64,000 nucleotides of DNA, from positions 89,829-153,828 of the forward strand of contig JALCRR010000001.1 of assembly GCA_022652815.1 (NCBI GenBank). Direction: 5' to 3'. The DNA is from Oscillibacter sp. GTDB taxonomy: Bacteria; Bacillota; Clostridia; Oscillospirales; Oscillospiraceae. This document shows positions 33,694-44,907 of this stretch, in pieces. Below the pieces are notes generated by a model. It ran no database searches, was not told where the DNA came from, and saw nothing but the letters and a program-made list of their open reading frames with translations. Within the stretch, counting starts at the first letter, position 1. Each line of letters begins with the position of its first letter. The translations under genes were made by a program, and so were the position numbers.

Positions 33694-36600
33694 ATGAAAC
33701 AAAAACTGACACGGGTCTGCGCACTGGCACTGGCTGTGCTGACCATCATCAGCCTGCTGGCGGGCTGCAAACGTGAGGAAAAGCTGACGGCTACGCAGGC
33801 GTCCGAGATGAACGACGCAGCCTGTACCATCGGCGTACCCGCCGGGACAACGGCGGAAAACGCGGTGGAATCCGCGCTGCCCCAGGCCAAGACGATCCAG
33901 TTCAACAGCCTGTCGGACGCCTATCTGGCCGTGCAGCAGGGGAAGGTGGACGCCTTTGCCTTTGACCGGTATCTGCTGGGCTTTGCCATTGCAAACGGTC
34001 TCACCGGCGTGCGGATTCTGCCCGGGGATGTGGGCGGCACGGATGACGTGGCGGTGGGCATTTCCAGAAACTCCGCCATCCCCGATTTGCAGGGGAAGAT
34101 CAACGATTGTCTGGCTGCGCTGCAATCTGACGGCACACTGGACGAGATGTTCCAGCGCTGGGTGGTCAATGCGGACGATACCATGCCGGACATTCCCACG
34201 GCCTCCAATCCCGACATGACGCTGACGGTAGCCACCTCCGGCACGGTGCAGCCCTTTAGCTATTATCAAGGCGACCAGCTGACCGGATATGATCTGGAGC
34301 TGGCGCAGCGGCTGGCTCTGGCGATGAACGCGGAGCTGGTTATCAAGATCTACGATTATGACGGTTTCCCCTCCGCCGCAGAGGCGGGTGCCATCGACTG
34401 CATTCTGGCCAACCTCAATGCCACGCCGGAGCGTCGAGAGACCATGGATTTTTCCACTCCGCTCTACCGCACCCAAACCGCGCTTCTGGTGCGGGATGAC
34501 GGCGCGGCGGCAACTGCGGTGGATCTGGAAACCGCCAATTACGGCGTGATGACCGGCTCAACCGGAGAAAGCTACGTGCTGGAGACCTATCCCAATGCCC
34601 AAATGAGCACCTTTGCCTCCAATGCGGATTCCTTTGCCGCCTTGGCCGCCAATAAAGTGGACTATGTGGTGACGGCGTATACCGTCTGCCAAAACGCCGT
34701 GCAGACCAACAGCGCCCTGGCCATCTATCGCTCGGATTTGCGCGACCAAGAGGTCGGCATGGCGGTGAGCAAGGACAACCCGGCGCTTTTGGAAAAGCTG
34801 AATGGAATCATCGAACAGTATGCGTCTGACGGCACATTGGACGAGATTTGCCAGCGCTGGCTCCATGCGGACGGAAACTATACACCCGTGGACATTCCCG
34901 AGGCAGAGGGTAAAAACGGAACGCTGACGGTGGCCATGACCGGAAACCAGGAGCCGTTTAACTTCCTGCTGGACGGAACATATCAAGGCGCCGACTGTGA
35001 GCTCATCGCGCGGATTGCCTATGACCTCGACATGAAAATATCCTATCAGACCATGCAGTTCGGCGGGCTGATTGCGGCGCTGTCCTCCGGCAAGGCCGAT
35101 GTGATCTGCTCTGCCATGGCGATCACCGAAGAGCGCAAGCAAACGGTGAATTTCACCGATCCTTACCTAAATAACCCCTTGAGCATTGCCTGCCGGAAAG
35201 AGGATCTCCCGGCGCAGAGCGCCTCGGACAACCCGCAGACGGTTTCCCCCGAAACCGCTCGCTACGGCATCACCAGCGTGGTGGCGCAGGATTATCTTAC
35301 GCAACGCTATCCCCAGGCCAAGCTGTCCATGTTCCCCGCGGCGGCAGATGCGCTGCTGGCGCTGGAAAGCGGCAAGCTGGACTATGTGATGACCTCCCGT
35401 TCCACCGCCGGATATATGATGAGGGCGGGGAACGCAATTAAGATTTCGCAGGACGATCTGGTCAACGAGGCGTGCTACATCGCCGTGTCCAAACAACAGC
35501 CGCAGCTGTGCGTGAAGGTGGACGAGATTCTCTCCAAATTCAAGGCGGACGGCACACTGGGAGAGCTGTGTGGCCGCTGGGCGCTGGATGGCCCGGATTA
35601 TTACCGTACCAAGTACATCGAGCCTGCCATCGGAACCAACGGCATACTGAAAGTGGCACTTTCCCCGGACGTACCGCCCATCTGCTTTGTGCAGGACGGG
35701 CAGAACGTGGGCATCAATGTGGAGCTCATTGAGCTCATTGCCAGAGAATTGGATATGAAGGTGGAGTTTTCCACCATGGATTTTGACGCACTGCTCCCGG
35801 CCATTCAGTCCGGCAAGGTGGATTTGGCCATCTCCGACATCAATGCCACCGATGAACGCCGCCAGCTGGTGGATTTCACCCAGAGCTATTTTGACAATCC
35901 GCAGGTGCTGGTGACCCGGGAAGAAATACAAACCGATACCAGAGTGCCGGAATATACCGAGCTTTCCCAGCTTTCCGGCAAGGTGGTGTCCGCCCAGACT
36001 GGCACCGTGGTGGATATTCTGGTGGACAGCGCGGTGCAGGATGTGACGTACAGCTTCTTCAACAACCGCACGGATCAGCTTGCGGCGCTGGAAAGCGGCA
36101 AGGTGGAAGCCTTCCCGTGTGATGAGCCGGTGGCGCTTTTGGCGGTGGCCCAAAACCCGGATCTGACCATTCTGCCCCAGTGCGTTGTAGAGGATCACTA
36201 CGGCGTGGCGCTGCAAAAGGACAGCCCGCTCACCCCGCAGGTGAATGACGCCATCGCCCAGCTCAAGGCCGACGGCACGCTGGACGCCATGCGCGAAAAG
36301 TGGAGCGGCAGCGACGAGGCAGCCAAGGTTCTGCCCCAGCTGGACTGTCCCGGCACCAACGGTACGCTGCGGGTGGCCCACGATACCTCGGGGGAGCCCA
36401 TGGAATATGTGGGAACGGACGGCACGGCGGTGGGCTACGATCTGGAGCTGATGCTGCGTATTGCCCAGATTCTGGATTATCAAGTTGAATGGATATCCGT
36501 GGATTTCTCGGGGCTGATTCCCATGCTGCAAAGCGGCAAGGCGGACGCCGCCGTGGGTTGCATGTCCATCACCGAGGAGCGCAAGCAGGTGGTGGATATG

Positions 36601-37398
36601 AGTGATTCCTACTATGACGGCGGACTGTACTTTGTGGTGCGCAAGGTGGATCAAGCGCAAAGCACCGCAGGTACCCCGGAGAAAACGGACTTTTTTGACG
36701 GGCTGAAGGCCAGCTTTACCCGCACCTTTGTCACGGAGGATCGCTGGAAGCTGGTGCTGGACGGGCTGGAGGTCACGGTGCTCATCTCCGTGTGCGCGGG
36801 GATTCTCGGCTCTTTGATGGGCTTTGGCATCTGTATGCTTCGCCGCAGCAAAAAGCGGCTTGCCTCGGTGCCCGCCGCCGTCTTTATCCGAATCATTCAG
36901 GGCACGCCCATCGTGGTGCTGCTGATGATTCTGTACTACATTATTTTCGGCAAGGTGGATATTTCCGCCATCGCGGTGGCAATTTTCGGCTTTGCGGTGA
37001 ATTTCGGCGTCTATGTGTCCGAGATGATGCGCACCGGCATCGACGCGGTGGACCCGGGACAGATTGAGGCGGCGCAGGCGCTGGGCTTCACCAAAACCAA
37101 GACCTTCTGGAAAATCACCTTCCCGCAGGCTGCCCGGCATTTCCTGCCGGTGTTCAAGGGCGAATTCATCTCCATGGTCAAAATGACCTCCGTGGTGGGC
37201 TACATCGCCATTCAGGATTTGACCAAGGTGTCGGACATTATCCGCAGCCGCACGCTGGAGGCCTTCTTCCCCCTAATTGCCACGGCGGTGCTCTACTTCC
37301 TGGTGGCGAATCTGCTGACCCTGCTGCTTGCCCGACTGGAGGTCAGTCTGGATCCCAAACGCCGCGCTCGCACCGTGAAAGGAGTGGTGATGAAATGA
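33694..37398 (+). CDS. Amino-acid ABC importer permease fused to repeated SBP domains
   Basis: 1234 residues. A lipoprotein signal with LLAGCKRE (Cys about 25) precedes type 3 binding-protein units: a C-terminal half (about 35-165), three full units (172-400, 407-640, 649-880), and an N-terminal half (889-985). Each full unit has ...DLEL..., ...SGKADV..., ITEERK..VNFTDPY-type and ...DGTL.E.. W. motifs. A permease domain follows (about 1025-1225; [37 protein letters not shown]). The protein should sit with several binding units outside the membrane. The polar amino-acid type is inferred from family; the ligand is unknown. It overlaps its ATPase gene by four bases (ATGA). Confidence 0.88.
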   Translation: MKQKLTRVCALALAVLTIISLLAGCKREEKLTATQASEMNDAACTIGVPAGTTAENAVESALPQAKTIQFNSLSDAYLAVQQGKVDAFAFDRYLLGFAIANGLTGVRILPGDVGGTDDVAVGISRNSAIPDLQGKINDCLAALQSDGTLDEMFQRWVVNADDTMPDIPTASNPDMTLTVATSGTVQPFSYYQGDQLTGYDLELAQRLALAMNAELVIKIYDYDGFPSAAEAGAIDCILANLNATPERRETMDFSTPLYRTQTALLVRDDGAAATAVDLETANYGVMTGSTGESYVLETYPNAQMSTFASNADSFAALAANKVDYVVTAYTVCQNAVQTNSALAIYRSDLRDQEVGMAVSKDNPALLEKLNGIIEQYASDGTLDEICQRWLHADGNYTPVDIPEAEGKNGTLTVAMTGNQEPFNFLLDGTYQGADCELIARIAYDLDMKISYQTMQFGGLIAALSSGKADVICSAMAITEERKQTVNFTDPYLNNPLSIACRKEDLPAQSASDNPQTVSPETARYGITSVVAQDYLTQRYPQAKLSMFPAAADALLALESGKLDYVMTSRSTAGYMMRAGNAIKISQDDLVNEACYIAVSKQQPQLCVKVDEILSKFKADGTLGELCGRWALDGPDYYRTKYIEPAIGTNGILKVALSPDVPPICFVQDGQNVGINVELIELIARELDMKVEFSTMDFDALLPAIQSGKVDLAISDINATDERRQLVDFTQSYFDNPQVLVTREEIQTDTRVPEYTELSQLSGKVVSAQTGTVVDILVDSAVQDVTYSFFNNRTDQLAALESGKVEAFPCDEPVALLAVAQNPDLTILPQCVVEDHYGVALQKDSPLTPQVNDAIAQLKADGTLDAMREKWSGSDEAAKVLPQLDCPGTNGTLRVAHDTSGEPMEYVGTDGTAVGYDLELMLRIAQILDYQVEWISVDFSGLIPMLQSGKADAAVGCMSITEERKQVVDMSDSYYDGGLYFVVRKVDQAQSTAGTPEKTDFFDGLKASFTRTFVTEDRWKLVLDGLEVTVLISVCAGILGSLMGFGICMLRRSKKRLASVPAAVFIRIIQGTPIVVLLMILYYIIFGKVDISAIAVAIFGFAVNFGVYVSEMMRTGIDAVDPGQIEAAQALGFTKTKTFWKITFPQAARHFLPVFKGEFISMVKMTSVVGYIAIQDLTKVSDIIRSRTLEAFFPLIATAVLYFLVANLLTLLLARLEVSLDPKRRARTVKGVVMK

Positions 37399-38474
37399 TC
37401 TCGATTCGGCATTTGAAAAAAGTCTACCCCAACGTCACGCCGTTTTCCGACGTCAACGTAGAGATCGAAAAGGGCGAGGTCATCTCCATCATCGGTCCTT
37501 CCGGCACGGGAAAATCCACACTGCTGCGGTGTCTGAACCTGCTGGAAACGCCCACCGCCGGAGAAATTCTGGTGGACGGGGCGCCCATCACCGCCAAAGG
37601 TGCGGACATCTCCGCTATTCGCCGCAAGATGGGCATGGTGTTTCAGTCCTTTAACCTCTTTTCACACCTAACCGTGATTGAGAATATCATGCTGGGCCCG
37701 GTGGATCTTCTAAAGCAGCCAAAGCAGGAAGCCTATGACGAGGGAATGCGGCTGCTGTCCACAGTGGGCCTTGCGGAAAAAGCGCTCAATTACCCGGACG
37801 AGCTGTCCGGCGGACAGAAACAGCGTGTAGCCATCGCCCGGGCACTGGCCATGAAGCCGGAAATCATCCTCTTTGACGAGCCGACCTCCGCCCTCGACCC
37901 TACCATGGTGGGCGAGGTGCTGGCCGTCATCCGCTCCCTTGCCCGGGAGGGACTGACGATGCTGATCGTCACCCATGAGATGAAGTTTGCCCGGGACGTG
38001 TCCACCCGCGTCTTTTACATGGACGAGGGCGGCATCTACGAGGATGGCACGCCGGAGCAGATTTTCGACCATCCCCGGCGGGAGCGCACTCGTGCGTTTG
38101 TGAAGCGGCTCAAGACCTTCCAGCAGGAAATTACCACGCCGGATTTCGACTTCATCGCCGTCAGCACCGGCATTGAGGAGTTTGGCCGCAGGCAGCTTTT
38201 GAGCCAGCGGCAGATCAACAACCTACAAATGGTGTTTGAGGAGCTGTGCGTCCAAACGCTCCTGCACCGCGGTAGCGAGGTGCTGCCCCTGCGGTTTTCC
38301 GCCGCAGTCTCCGAGCTGGACGGCTCCAGCGAGGCGGAAGTCTCTTACGCCGGACCGGCCTTCGATCCCTTTGCGCAGCAGGCGGAGGAGCTGTCGGTCA
38401 AGCTGGTGACCGGCTTGACGAAGGAGCACCGCTGGAGCGGCACAGACGGAAACCAAATCACCCTAATTCTATAA
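37395..38474 (+). CDS. Amino-acid ABC ATPase (GlnQ-like) with C-terminal HATPase-like domain
   Basis: 359 residues; GlnQ proteins have about 245. Residues 1-240 are a full ATPase: Walker [10 protein letters not shown] (34-42), [15 protein letters not shown], Walker [19 protein letters not shown]. Residues 245-359 are extra and resemble the other HATPase-like tails here: [13 protein letters not shown] at the N-box (Gln in place of Asn), [11 protein letters not shown] at the DxG box (Asp missing) and [27 protein letters not shown] at the end. The tail may tie importer activity to the STAS/phosphatase switch. The gene is coupled by ATGA overlap to the permease gene. Confidence 0.85.
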   Translation: MISIRHLKKVYPNVTPFSDVNVEIEKGEVISIIGPSGTGKSTLLRCLNLLETPTAGEILVDGAPITAKGADISAIRRKMGMVFQSFNLFSHLTVIENIMLGPVDLLKQPKQEAYDEGMRLLSTVGLAEKALNYPDELSGGQKQRVAIARALAMKPEIILFDEPTSALDPTMVGEVLAVIRSLAREGLTMLIVTHEMKFARDVSTRVFYMDEGGIYEDGTPEQIFDHPRRERTRAFVKRLKTFQQEITTPDFDFIAVSTGIEEFGRRQLLSQRQINNLQMVFEELCVQTLLHRGSEVLPLRFSAAVSELDGSSEAEVSYAGPAFDPFAQQAEELSVKLVTGLTKEHRWSGTDGNQITLIL

Positions 38475-38497
38475 GGCAGCGAACCGATTCTACCAAA

Positions 38498-38538
38498 AAA
38501 GAGACACAGACCCCGAAAGGCATCTGTGTCTCTTTTTC
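38498..38538 (+). terminator. Rho-independent terminator after the signalling cluster
   Basis: AAAGAGACACAGA (38498-38510) pairs with TCTGTGTCTCTTT (38523-38535), loop of 12, then T-rich. It marks the end of the long rightward unit. Confidence 0.85.
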
Positions 38539-38628
38539 TTGCTGATTTCACGAAATCGGCAAACGCGGATGACGGGACGGGAACCGCTTGCCGCTGATTC
38601 CTGCCAATCATCCGCGCTGTATCCATGG

Positions 38629-38702
38629 TGTCCTTGAGCGGATTCGAACCGCTGGCCTTCCGCTTAGGAGGCGGACGCTCTATCCAACTGAGCTACAAAG
38701 AC
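38629..38702 (-). tRNA. tRNA-Arg (anticodon CCT, reads AGG)
   Basis: On the minus strand, 74 bases fold as a cloverleaf: acceptor GTCTTTG with CAAGGAC, D stem GCTC/GAGC, anticodon stem TCCGC/GCGGA with loop CTCCTAA (anticodon CCT), T stem AGCGG/CCGCT with loop TTCGAAT, discriminator A. CCA is not encoded. Confidence 0.95.
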
Positions 38703-38723
38703 AGATCCTTTGTGAACACGCTT

Positions 38724-38752
38724 ATTTTACCCGCTTTTCCACCCGGTGTCAA
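38724..38752 (-). promoter_or_regulatory. Promoter of tRNA-Arg
   Basis: Minus strand TTGACA (38752-38747), 17-base spacer, TAAAAT (38729-38724), a near-consensus promoter that starts about 15 bases before the tRNA. Confidence 0.85.
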
Positions 38753-38771
38753 CTTGTCCGAAGCTGCAAAA

Positions 38772-38799
38772 GGGGACCGCCGCGATTGCAGCAGTCCCC
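38772..38799 (-). terminator. Terminator of serA
   Basis: GGGGAC (38772-38777 on plus) pairs with GTCCCC (38794-38799), with an inner stem of CGCCGC/GCAGCA-type and T-run TTTTGC on the minus strand. Confidence 0.7.
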
Positions 38800-38812
38800 G
38801 ATGAAAGGTAGC

Positions 38813-39979
38813 TTATTCGATGACGCGGACGCGAATCACGCCGTCCAGCTCCCGGACATCCTCCACCACGGAGCTTTCTACGGCGGTGCCGAGATCCACG
38901 ATGGTGTAGGCGTAATCGCCCCGGGATTTATTGCTCATGTTTTCCACATTGGCGCCTTCCCGGGAGAGGAGAGCGGTGATGTTGGCCAGCATGGCGGGGA
39001 TGTTGCGGTGAATGATGCACAGGCGCATGACGCCGCTGCGCTCCTGATAAACGGCGGGCAGGTTGACGGAGTTGCGGATGTTGCCGTTTTCCAGATAATC
39101 CATCAGCTCGTCAGCGGCCATAGCGGCGCAGTTCTGCTCGCTCTCCGGTGTGGAGGCACCCAGATGCGGGAAGGCGATGACGTGCCGGCCACCCATGATC
39201 TTGTTGTTGGGGAAGTCGGTGACGTAGGCAGCCACCTTGCCGGTCTCCAGTGCGGAGAGCATGGCGTTGTCGTCCACAATCTCGCCCCGGGCCAGGTTGA
39301 TGAACCGGACGCCGCGCTTCATGGCGGCGATGGCCTTGGCGTCGATCATGCCGCGGGTCTTGTCCGTGACATGGATGTGAATGGTGATATAGTCGGACTT
39401 CTTGTAAAGTTCGCTCAGATCCTTGACCACATGGATGTGCCGATCCAACCGCAGCGCGGAGTCCACGGAGAGGAACGGGTCGTAGCCGTAGACGTCCATG
39501 CCCAGAGACAGGGCGATGTTGGCAACCAGCGCGCCGATGGCGCCCAGGCCGATGACGCCCAGCGTCTTTTTATAAAGCTCGGGGCCTGCAAAGGCGGACT
39601 TGCCTTTTTCCACCACGGTGGTCACGTCGATGCCGGCGTTGACCTGCTCGCGCACCCAGCGGGAGGAGCCTTCCACATCGCGGGAAGCCAGCAGCATGGC
39701 ACAGATCACCAGCTCCTTGACGGCGTTGGCGTTGGCACCGGGGGTGTTGAAAGCGACGATGCCGGCTTCAGAGCAGCGATCTAGCGGAATGTTGTTCACG
39801 CCGGAGCCTGCACGGGCAATGGCCAGCAGGTTCTTGGGAAACTCATAGTCCAGCAGTTTGGCGGAGCGAACCAGAATTCCGTCCTCGTTTTCGTCGGAGT
39901 CGGAGATCAAGTAGCGTTCCCGGTCAAACTTGTTCAGACCAATGGGAGAGATTTTGTTGAAGGTTTTAATGTGAAACAT
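38813..39979 (-). CDS. serA: D-3-phosphoglycerate dehydrogenase
   Basis: 388 residues. The catalytic and NAD domains show GVIGLGAIGALVANIALSLGM (dinucleotide fold), RGEIVDD, and VIAFPHLGASTPESEQN with the catalytic His. An ACT domain at about 318-388 (MRLCIIHRNIPAMLANITALLSREGANVENM) probably gives serine feedback control. It oxidises 3-phosphoglycerate in the first step of serine synthesis. GGAGGAATT-type ribosome site lies before ATG 39979. No serB or serC adjoins. Confidence 0.92.
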   Translation of the reverse strand: MFHIKTFNKISPIGLNKFDRERYLISDSDENEDGILVRSAKLLDYEFPKNLLAIARAGSGVNNIPLDRCSEAGIVAFNTPGANANAVKELVICAMLLASRDVEGSSRWVREQVNAGIDVTTVVEKGKSAFAGPELYKKTLGVIGLGAIGALVANIALSLGMDVYGYDPFLSVDSALRLDRHIHVVKDLSELYKKSDYITIHIHVTDKTRGMIDAKAIAAMKRGVRFINLARGEIVDDNAMLSALETGKVAAYVTDFPNNKIMGGRHVIAFPHLGASTPESEQNCAAMAADELMDYLENGNIRNSVNLPAVYQERSGVMRLCIIHRNIPAMLANITALLSREGANVENMSNKSRGDYAYTIVDLGTAVESSVVEDVRELDGVIRVRVIE

Positions 39980-40068
39980 GGAGAATTCCTCCTGCGCTGG
40001 TGACAGTACACCAGATTACTTGCAGCGGAACGTGCGGCGCTGGCGCCGCTTCCGTCACAGCAACATCC

Positions 40069-40097
40069 ATTATAAAAAAGGGAGGGTTTGCCGTCAA
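40069..40097 (-). promoter_or_regulatory. serA promoter
   Basis: Minus strand TTGACG (40097-40092), 17-base spacer, TATAAT (40074-40069). The leader is about 80 bases. Confidence 0.8.
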
Positions 40098-40222
40098 TGC
40101 GCGGAAAAGCGAAAAAGACGGCGAATTTTTCAATTTCTTTGTGAAAAAAGGTATTACTTTTCCTGCGCCGCAGGCAAATCTAGAAAAATGCACTTTTTTT
40201 GAAAAAAACTGCGAGAAAAGTC

Positions 40223-40251
40223 TTGAAAAAGCCAAAAATATAGAATATAAT
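40223..40251 (+). promoter_or_regulatory. typA promoter
   Basis: TTGAAA (40223-40228), 17-base spacer, TATAAT (40246-40251). The leader is about 60 bases. Confidence 0.82.
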
Positions 40252-40315
40252 AATTTGCTGTGCGTAAAAGAAAAGGTTTGAAATCCGCAAGCCATCAAGA
40301 AAGGGGCTACTTCCT

Positions 40316-42139
<1,824 letters not shown>

Positions 42140-42154
42140 TTCATAGAACAAAGA

Positions 42155-42184
42155 AAGCGCCGCACGAATAATCGTGCGGCGCTT
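42155..42184 (+). terminator. Hairpin after typA
   Basis: AAGCGCCGCACGA (42155-42167) pairs perfectly with TCGTGCGGCGCTT (42172-42184). The following T-run is weak, but position after the stop codon supports a terminator. Confidence 0.65.
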
Positions 42185-42237
42185 GCGTATTTCCATGAAC
42201 TCGGAAGAATCGGAAACCGGGAAGGAAGATAGCTACG

Positions 42238-42270
42238 AAAGGAACCCAGGAAGGGTTCCTTTTGTTTTTA
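42238..42270 (+). terminator. Second terminator between typA and the convergent gene
   Basis: AAAGGAACCC, AGGAA, GGGTTCCTTT, then TGTTTTT. A good intrinsic terminator. Confidence 0.8.
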
Positions 42271-42300
42271 AATAGAAGTTTTTAAAATATTTTACGGATT

Positions 42301-43011
42301 TTAAAAACTTGCTGCAGCCAGTGCGGCCACCAAAAACGGATAGCCCAGAAAATAGAGCCTTTCTCCGAAGATTCCGGCGAAAAATTCCGTGATGGGGTTG
42401 TTTTCCGTGCCATTTAGGAAGAAAAAGTTGGTATCCAGTTTTTTGTTGACAAAGTAAATCGGCACACCGATGCAGCCCAGAAATGCGAACACGAACTTCA
42501 GCCGTTTCGCAGATGGCCGGAACCCGCCGGCCAACAGCAACACGGGATAGAGAAACAGCAGAATGTGGACGGTTTCGGAGTGCAGATGCATGAAGTTCCA
42601 CATCGGCTCCGCCAGCCACGTTGGGCTTAGAAGGGCGATGGCTGCCCCGGGCAGACACACCGCGTAAAGGATTTCCTTTAGACGGTCGCTGGGGCGCAGG
42701 GTGTTCAAAAGACACACGAAAATGTTGATGCTGCATACGTGCAGGGGAAGGTAGTCCACCGTCCACTGCCCGGTGACGGCGGTGCCGATCTGCTTAAAGG
42801 CCTCGTCGGCCAGCAAAAGCACGGTCAGCACGATCAGCGCTTTGCGCCGGGCGAAATCCACTGCCCGGTGGTACCATATGCCGAGGGTTACCGCCAGCAC
42901 AGCGCACAGCCCCAGCCAAAAAAGATGAATCGGGCCAAACAGCGTAAAGGACTGAAACCCCTCGCCGTGCAACGCTTCAAGCGTTGCGCCGGTGTACCAA
43001 AAGCTCGACAT
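42301..43011 (-). CDS. YwaF-family integral membrane protein
   Basis: 236 residues with about six or seven membrane helices. The segments HLFWLGLCAVLAVTLGIWYH, YLPLHVCSINIFVCLLN, PGAAIALLSP and a final PFLVAALAAA match the TIGR02206/YwaF family, and the conserved LPLHxCS motif is present. Function is not known. It lies 37 bases after the diguanylate cyclase gene on the same strand. Confidence 0.75.
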   Translation of the reverse strand: MSSFWYTGATLEALHGEGFQSFTLFGPIHLFWLGLCAVLAVTLGIWYHRAVDFARRKALIVLTVLLLADEAFKQIGTAVTGQWTVDYLPLHVCSINIFVCLLNTLRPSDRLKEILYAVCLPGAAIALLSPTWLAEPMWNFMHLHSETVHILLFLYPVLLLAGGFRPSAKRLKFVFAFLGCIGVPIYFVNKKLDTNFFFLNGTENNPITEFFAGIFGERLYFLGYPFLVAALAAASF

Positions 43012-43048
43012 ACACCAAAACCTCCCGGTCAGAACGTCGCTTCAGGCG

Positions 43049-44155
43049 TCAGAAATCGCTGGAAACATTGCGGATGGTGATGCCCTTCCGCCGCTTGAAT
43101 GCATACATCTGTCGGTCGGCCCGCTGGAATGCCGTCTGAAACGGCTCACCAGGGATGAGAATGCCATAGCCGTAGGAGATATTGGGCAAAATTGCATCGC
43201 TTTCCCGGAGCGCGCGGATTTTCTGTACCAAAGCCCGCAGCGTTTCTTTCAGCTCCTTTTCACTTAAGGAGGAGAGTACCAAAAATTCGTCACCGCCGAT
43301 GCGGTAGCAGTGGTCCGGCTCAAATGACTTCCACAGAATCGTGGCGATGGATTTCAAACATTCATCGCCTGTCTGGTGACCGTAGGTGTCATTGATGTTC
43401 TTAAAGTCATCCAGATCAAAGAGAATCACCGCCGTCTTGCCCGACAGGGAGCGGCTGGTGTCCTTTTCAAACGACGCGCGGTTCAAAACGCCGGTCAGCT
43501 GGTCGTACTTGAACTGCAGCTCCCGCTGGAAGATGTAGTACAGCAGCAGGAACAGCGTCACGCAGCTCCAGCTGGTGTGCAGGGCGGGAAATAGAAGCTG
43601 CAGGGAAATGCCGATCAGAAACAGCACATAGAGCACCGCAAGATAGACCCGCTCTTCCAGGCAAAGGCGGCTGGCTTGACGGAAGTTTGCCCGCAGCAGC
43701 AGCACCACCCCGCCAAAGTAGACCACGGGATAGATCCAAAATAGCGGTCCGCGGACGTAGACGTTTTCCACCGAGACGAAGAAAATCCAGCCGAAGCGGA
43801 TGGACAGCAGGCAGAGGGTGCCCAGTGCCGCCGCGGGGATGGCGTAACTGCGTTTATGCTGGAGAACCCTCTCATCGTAAACCGCCGCCAACAGGTACGG
43901 CAGAGTGCCGGAAAGCGTAAAGCCCACTGCATTGCATAGGGCGTTGACCAGCCACAACTGCGGCCCTGCACTGTCCAGCGCCAGACAGGCTACCTCGGCC
44001 AGCATGATGATGATTGTGAAAATGACGCACAACCGATAGGCCTGCTCACGATTCCGCTCCATCAGAACGTTGCGGTCAAGCAGAAACAGCAAAAAGAGGA
44101 GCGCCGCAATATTGAGAAAACTGCCGCCAGCCAGTGCGGCGAGCTCAGTCGTCAT
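43049..44155 (-). CDS. Membrane-bound diguanylate cyclase (GGDEF)
   Basis: 368 residues. About seven or eight membrane helices (1-205) precede a GGDEF domain (about 210-368) with VLNRASFEKDT, ILFDLDDFKNINDTYGHQTGDE, the catalytic RIGGDEFLVLSS, and NISYGYGIL. All active residues are present, so it should make cyclic di-GMP from GTP at the inner face of the membrane. There is no RxxD inhibitory site five residues before GGDEF. The start ATG at 44155 has AGGAGGACA before it. Confidence 0.9.
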   Translation of the reverse strand: MTTELAALAGGSFLNIAALLFLLFLLDRNVLMERNREQAYRLCVIFTIIIMLAEVACLALDSAGPQLWLVNALCNAVGFTLSGTLPYLLAAVYDERVLQHKRSYAIPAAALGTLCLLSIRFGWIFFVSVENVYVRGPLFWIYPVVYFGGVVLLLRANFRQASRLCLEERVYLAVLYVLFLIGISLQLLFPALHTSWSCVTLFLLLYYIFQRELQFKYDQLTGVLNRASFEKDTSRSLSGKTAVILFDLDDFKNINDTYGHQTGDECLKSIATILWKSFEPDHCYRIGGDEFLVLSSLSEKELKETLRALVQKIRALRESDAILPNISYGYGILIPGEPFQTAFQRADRQMYAFKRRKGITIRNVSSDF

Positions 44156-44193
44156 CCGGATGTCCTCCTTTCAACTTTCAAATTGGGTGCGCT

Positions 44194-44892
44194 TCACCAG
44201 CGATCTGTCCAGCCGGAGACGGACGGGGAAAACGGTTCCGGGTCCAGGACTTCTTCCTCCATCTGTCGGCGGATGGCGGCGGAGCGATCCGGCACCGTGC
44301 TCGCATCAAAGCTTGTAAAGGCGGCGCTGTCCATCAAGATCGCGCCCACATTGGCCATGTCAAGGAGGTTGGAGCGCTGAATTTCCTCCGTCTGGGAGGA
44401 GCAGCAGTCCGTCAGCACAACGGTCTGGTATTCCAGCGCAATGGCGTCGTAGCAGGTGGTGCGCACACAGTTGGGGGTGGTGGTGCCGGTGAGAATCACT
44501 GTGCGAATGTCAAGCCGCCGCAAAATCAGATCCAGCTCGGTCTGGAAAAACGAGCTCCACCGGGGCTTGATGATGGTGTAATCCCCCGCTTGGGGGCGCA
44601 GTCCGTTGTCGGGAGATTCGGCGCTGTTGACGCCGGTTGATCCCGGCGTACAGGCTCGTCCACCCTGCACCCAGCCCTCATGCCGTGTCAGCTCCACATC
44701 ACTGCCGTCGGCACGGTAAACCCGCTTGACGAAAAAGACGGGGATGCCCTTTTCCCGGGCTGTGGCAATAGCTTTGGCGCAGGCGGGAATCGTAGCTTCC
44801 GCCATACGGATGCAGTGGGCGCCGTCGGCGTTTACAAAGCCGTTTTCCATGTCGATCACAAGCAGGGCGGCGCGGGTGGGATTGGCGTTCAT
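44194..44892 (-). CDS. Isochorismatase-like cysteine hydrolase
   Basis: 232 residues. The family triad is Asp14 (ALLVIDMENGF), Lys (about 109; IIKPRWSSFF) and Cys (about 142; GTTTPNCVRTTCYDA), with a cis-peptide TGTTT just before the Cys. Members include nicotinamidase, isochorismatase and carbamoyl hydrolases; the substrate here is not clear. It is in a minus-strand run, 15 bases after the methyltransferase gene. Confidence 0.85.
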   Translation of the reverse strand: MNANPTRAALLVIDMENGFVNADGAHCIRMAEATIPACAKAIATAREKGIPVFFVKRVYRADGSDVELTRHEGWVQGGRACTPGSTGVNSAESPDNGLRPQAGDYTIIKPRWSSFFQTELDLILRRLDIRTVILTGTTTPNCVRTTCYDAIALEYQTVVLTDCCSSQTEEIQRSNLLDMANVGAILMDSAAFTSFDASTVPDRSAAIRRQMEEEVLDPEPFSPSVSGWTDRW

Positions 44893-44907
44893 GGGTGGGT
44901 CCTCCTG

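Larger units (their letters stand above)
39980..40315. other. Divergent promoter region between serA and typA
   Basis: 336 bases without a supported gene. It holds the serA promoter (minus strand, 40069-40097) and the typA promoter (40223-40251), in AT-rich DNA. Apparent ORFs in this stretch lack ribosome sites and family resemblance. Confidence 0.6.

Noticed and set aside
35167..37140. 657-codon minus-strand frame opposite the SBP-permease gene
   Set aside because: His/Gln-rich antisense frame with no recognisable domain.
40000..40281. 93-codon ORF between serA and typA
   Set aside because: It covers both promoters, has no ribosome site and low-complexity Lys-rich sequence.
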